Shown: positions 14,901-15,503 of the stretch, in pieces | How the letters are laid out: each line of letters opens with the position of its first letter | How positions within the stretch are numbered: the first letter of the stretch is position 1 | Assembly: GCA_964575225.1 (NCBI GenBank) | Contig: CAZNQW010000078.1 | Coordinates: 1 to 15,503, forward strand | Length of the DNA: 15,503 nucleotides | Direction of reading: 5' to 3' | Source: CAZNQW01 sp964575225 | GTDB lineage: Bacteria; Chloroflexota; Anaerolineae; JAAYZQ01 | Position numbers and translations under genes: made by a program | Notes under the pieces: generated by a model | Told to the model about the DNA's origin: nothing | Database searches by the model: none | The model's input: the letters and a program-made list of their open reading frames with translations, nothing else

Positions 14901-15224
14901 GGCGATCAGGTGCTCCAGGAACAGGTGCAGGTCCCGGTCAAAGGCGTCGAGGGTGTACCAGCACACCGGCAGATCGGTGTCGTGGGCAAAGTCGGTGAGC
15001 AGGGTGGTTTTTCCAAAGCCGGCGGGCGCCGACAGCAACAGCAGCTTGCGGTCTAGGTGGGCATGGAAAAAGTCGAGCAAGCGAGGCCGGGCCAACAGAT
15101 CGGCGCGGCGACGGGGCAATCGGATCTTGGTCAGGATGACGGGCAGGGGCTCGGTCGTGCTCCTGGCCTCTGCCGGTGCCTTGCCGCCTGGATCGTTGCC
15201 CTTGTCCCAGCGAGCCTGTGCCAT
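11961..15224 (-). CDS. MalT-like STAND NTPase regulator with TPRs and C-terminal SARP/BTAD domain
   Basis: Very large (1087-residue) transcriptional regulator. An N-terminal STAND/MalT-type ATPase has Walker A APAGFGKTT at 66-74, Walker B YLVLDDHH at 155-162 and a sensor-like HVILASR at 186-192. Then comes the GGWITGLLL block at 249-257 usual in MalT relatives, followed by a long array of TPR-like helical repeats (about 370-820). The C-terminus is not the LuxR helix-turn-helix of MalT. It is a winged-helix segment (about 853-940, with RDLFFCLLQHP and FRSTLYRLRR) followed by a bacterial transcriptional activator domain (about 942-1087, with YRELAHRELMRCFFRLGDRANAIRQY). Such proteins bind an inducer through the TPRs and turn on a target when ATP-bound. 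ATG 15224 gives a leader of about 17 nt. It lies upstream of larE on the same strand, separated by 146 bp and a promoter, and divergent from an unseen gene to the right. Confidence 0.9.
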   Translation of the reverse strand: MAQARWDKGNDPGGKAPAEARSTTEPLPVILTKIRLPRRRADLLARPRLLDFFHAHLDRKLLLLSAPAGFGKTTLLTDFAHDTDLPVCWYTLDAFDRDLHLFLEHLIAAIAHRFPKFGQRSRALLRETVDPGANLYPVVATLVQELYDTVPEYFYLVLDDHHTVEDQDRISEFLDLFLTYVDENCHVILASRMLPALPNLSLLVARRQAAGMSIDELRFTPQELQQLAEQSYGVDLSLDQATHLVERTGGWITGLLLTSVPQWQPSGGESLARAGIDASLYDYLSRQVLDHQPAELRTFLLHSSVLDELSAELCAEVLGLEPAADLMAEVMARNLFVVEYEGSEGQLRYHDLFHEFLRDTLRRENEDAYQRLTLRAARAYEARGQWEQAVSRYLELNQIPAVIDVLRRTAIELYDTGRWDTLASWIDALPAEIQATHPALQVHRAKIWMERGDPGTALSLFRQAEETWRARDDRAMAAYAVAMQGYVRRVRGEYAQAIACSEQALAMVAGTADEEYPARALAHKNMGLCWMALGELERGRQALEESLRMYESLNDTVNVGMLLHDLGLSCEMEGDLRRAAGYYQGALARWEQLGNPGPWANTLNGLGVIYYWQGEYDQALTLLDQALQKSQQAGDLRVEAYVWASLGDVHRALLAYERARQAYVKSLDLAGQAKVGAIRAYALCALGNTLRLMGETGRARDHLHAALDVATRQGSALDLGMCHTALGALACQERSWSTARHHLDEAITLLARSGVKRERAVAHLHRAHLCLATGERGAALDELAEALALTATLSHDQFLVVEGQSLLGLIRYAEKQGLSPQTLPDLRARIEDLLQEATQRPEPLIQVRGASTLRIWSLDRARVEVDGQPVQWPTVQSRDLFFCLLQHPNLRKEEIGSLFWPDHPPRRLDGIFRSTLYRLRRAAGRNSVLYDEGIYRFNRDIDYWYDVETFETRLHQAERSVDIDQQITLLESALELYRQDYLEGVYADWCAMERERLREHRMAALELLAGLHAGRGHLRRAIEAYQTLVHLDPYRELAHRELMRCFFRLGDRANAIRQYRLCADILREDLGVSPMPETKDLYLQIID

Positions 15225-15247
15225 CTCTTTCGTGCCTTTCTGCTCGT

Positions 15248-15276
15248 AGTATAGCAGAACGAAGGCGACAAGTCAA
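15248..15276 (-). promoter_or_regulatory. Promoter of the BTAD regulator gene
   Basis: Minus strand -35 TTGACT (15276-15271, five of six) and -10 TATACT (15253-15248, five of six) with a 17-bp spacer. Predicted start near 15241, 17 nt from the ATG. Confidence 0.8.
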
Positions 15277-15310
15277 TCCGTCTGTTTTACGAGTCGATCG
15301 GCGATTCACT

Positions 15311-15372
15311 CCTGTCCTTTTGCAGGGTCCCCTGTCCGCAGGGCCTCCTGTCCGCAGGGCCCCCTGCCCCCC
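15311..15372. repeat. Short tandem repeat in the divergent regulatory gap
   Basis: Two exact-register 16-bp units CCTGTCCGCAGGGCC(T/C) at 15331-15346 and 15347-15362. A looser unit lies before them (15311-15330, CCTGTCC...GCAGGG) and a partial unit after. Each unit has inverted CCTG/CAGG arms around TCCG. The position between two divergent promoters suggests operator DNA, probably for the adjacent regulator (inference). Confidence 0.7.
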
Positions 15373-15403
15373 GCATATGAGGCGTTGCCCGGTCGAGATC
15401 CGG

Positions 15404-15454
15404 TTGCGCCTGCCTGCGCAGGCCTGCACAGCGGGCAGACAGGCAGGCACGCAA
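15404..15454. repeat. Inverted repeat next to the divergent promoter
   Basis: Arms TTGCGCCTGCCTG (15404-15416) and CAGGCAGG-CA-CGCAA (15440-15454) are complementary over 13 bp with one 2-nt bulge and enclose a 23-nt loop rich in further CTGC/GCAG palindromes. It ends 9 bp before the -35 box at 15464. Confidence 0.7.
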
Positions 15455-15463
15455 CTCCAGGGG

Positions 15464-15491
15464 TTGACAAAATCGATGGATATGATATAAT
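15464..15491 (+). promoter_or_regulatory. Near-ideal promoter of a gene beyond the right edge
   Basis: Perfect TTGACA (15464-15469) and perfect TATAAT (15486-15491) with a 16-bp spacer, reading right. Transcription would start about 15498-15500, so its gene lies outside the window. The AT-rich tail contrasts with the GC-rich surroundings. Confidence 0.85.
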
Positions 15492-15503
15492 TGCATTGTA
15501 TAC

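Overview
The window is GC-rich chromosomal DNA from a bacterium with bacterial sigma70-type promoters. Seven of the promoter-like sites have TTGxxx and TAxxxT hexamers exactly 17 bp apart. The gene content is a long Rel/SpoT protein, a single-domain formyltransferase with kynureninase, a dipeptide epimerase with a class III aminotransferase, an FmdA-type amidase, a cold-shock protein, LarB and LarE, and a giant STAND-NTPase/TPR/BTAD regulator. The intergenic regions are filled with dispersed GC-rich hairpins. Together this resembles Chloroflexota (Anaerolineae or Caldilineae-like). That placement is inference from style and gene content; there is no rRNA or other taxonomic marker here.

Layout, left to right. 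Positions 1-248 are repeat-like intergenic DNA. 249-2414 (-) is rel, with its promoter at 2455-2483. A divergent promoter at 2727-2755 serves a + strand pair: a formyltransferase (2802-3515, TTG start behind a strong Shine-Dalgarno) and kynureninase kynU (3587-4867). The convergent junction at 4868-5039 holds a dispersed hairpin repeat. On the minus strand, a dipeptide epimerase (7495-6485) is followed 44 bp later by a glutamate-1-semialdehyde-aminomutase-like aminotransferase (6440-5040), both from a promoter at 7544-7572. Positions 7594-7823 carry a ~100 bp direct duplication. The acetamidase/formamidase gene (9217-7916, -) has a promoter (9347-9375), a ~120 nt leader and a rho-independent terminator (7841-7869). 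A cold-shock gene (9861-9583, -) is bracketed by a promoter (9939-9967) and a terminator (9531-9565). Positions 9968-10301 contain a perfect 44-bp palindrome, a direct repeat and an orphan terminator-like hairpin. larE (11814-10999, -) and larB (11021-10302, -) overlap by 23 bp, and the larE promoter predicts a leaderless message. A 1087-residue regulator (15224-11961, -) follows, and its own promoter lies back to back with a consensus promoter (15464-15491, +) reading out of the window.

How they may work together. LarB and LarE are two of the three enzymes that build the nickel-pincer nucleotide cofactor; LarC and any LarA-type racemase are not in the window. The regulator sits upstream of larE on the same strand and faces a strongly promoted gene just outside the window. 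The regulatory gap between them contains tandem repeats and an inverted repeat that look like operator DNA. The formyltransferase-kynU and epimerase-aminotransferase pairs look like two small amino-acid or peptide metabolism operons. Nothing here is recognisable as phage, insertion sequence, CRISPR or a defence system, and no tRNA or rRNA was seen.
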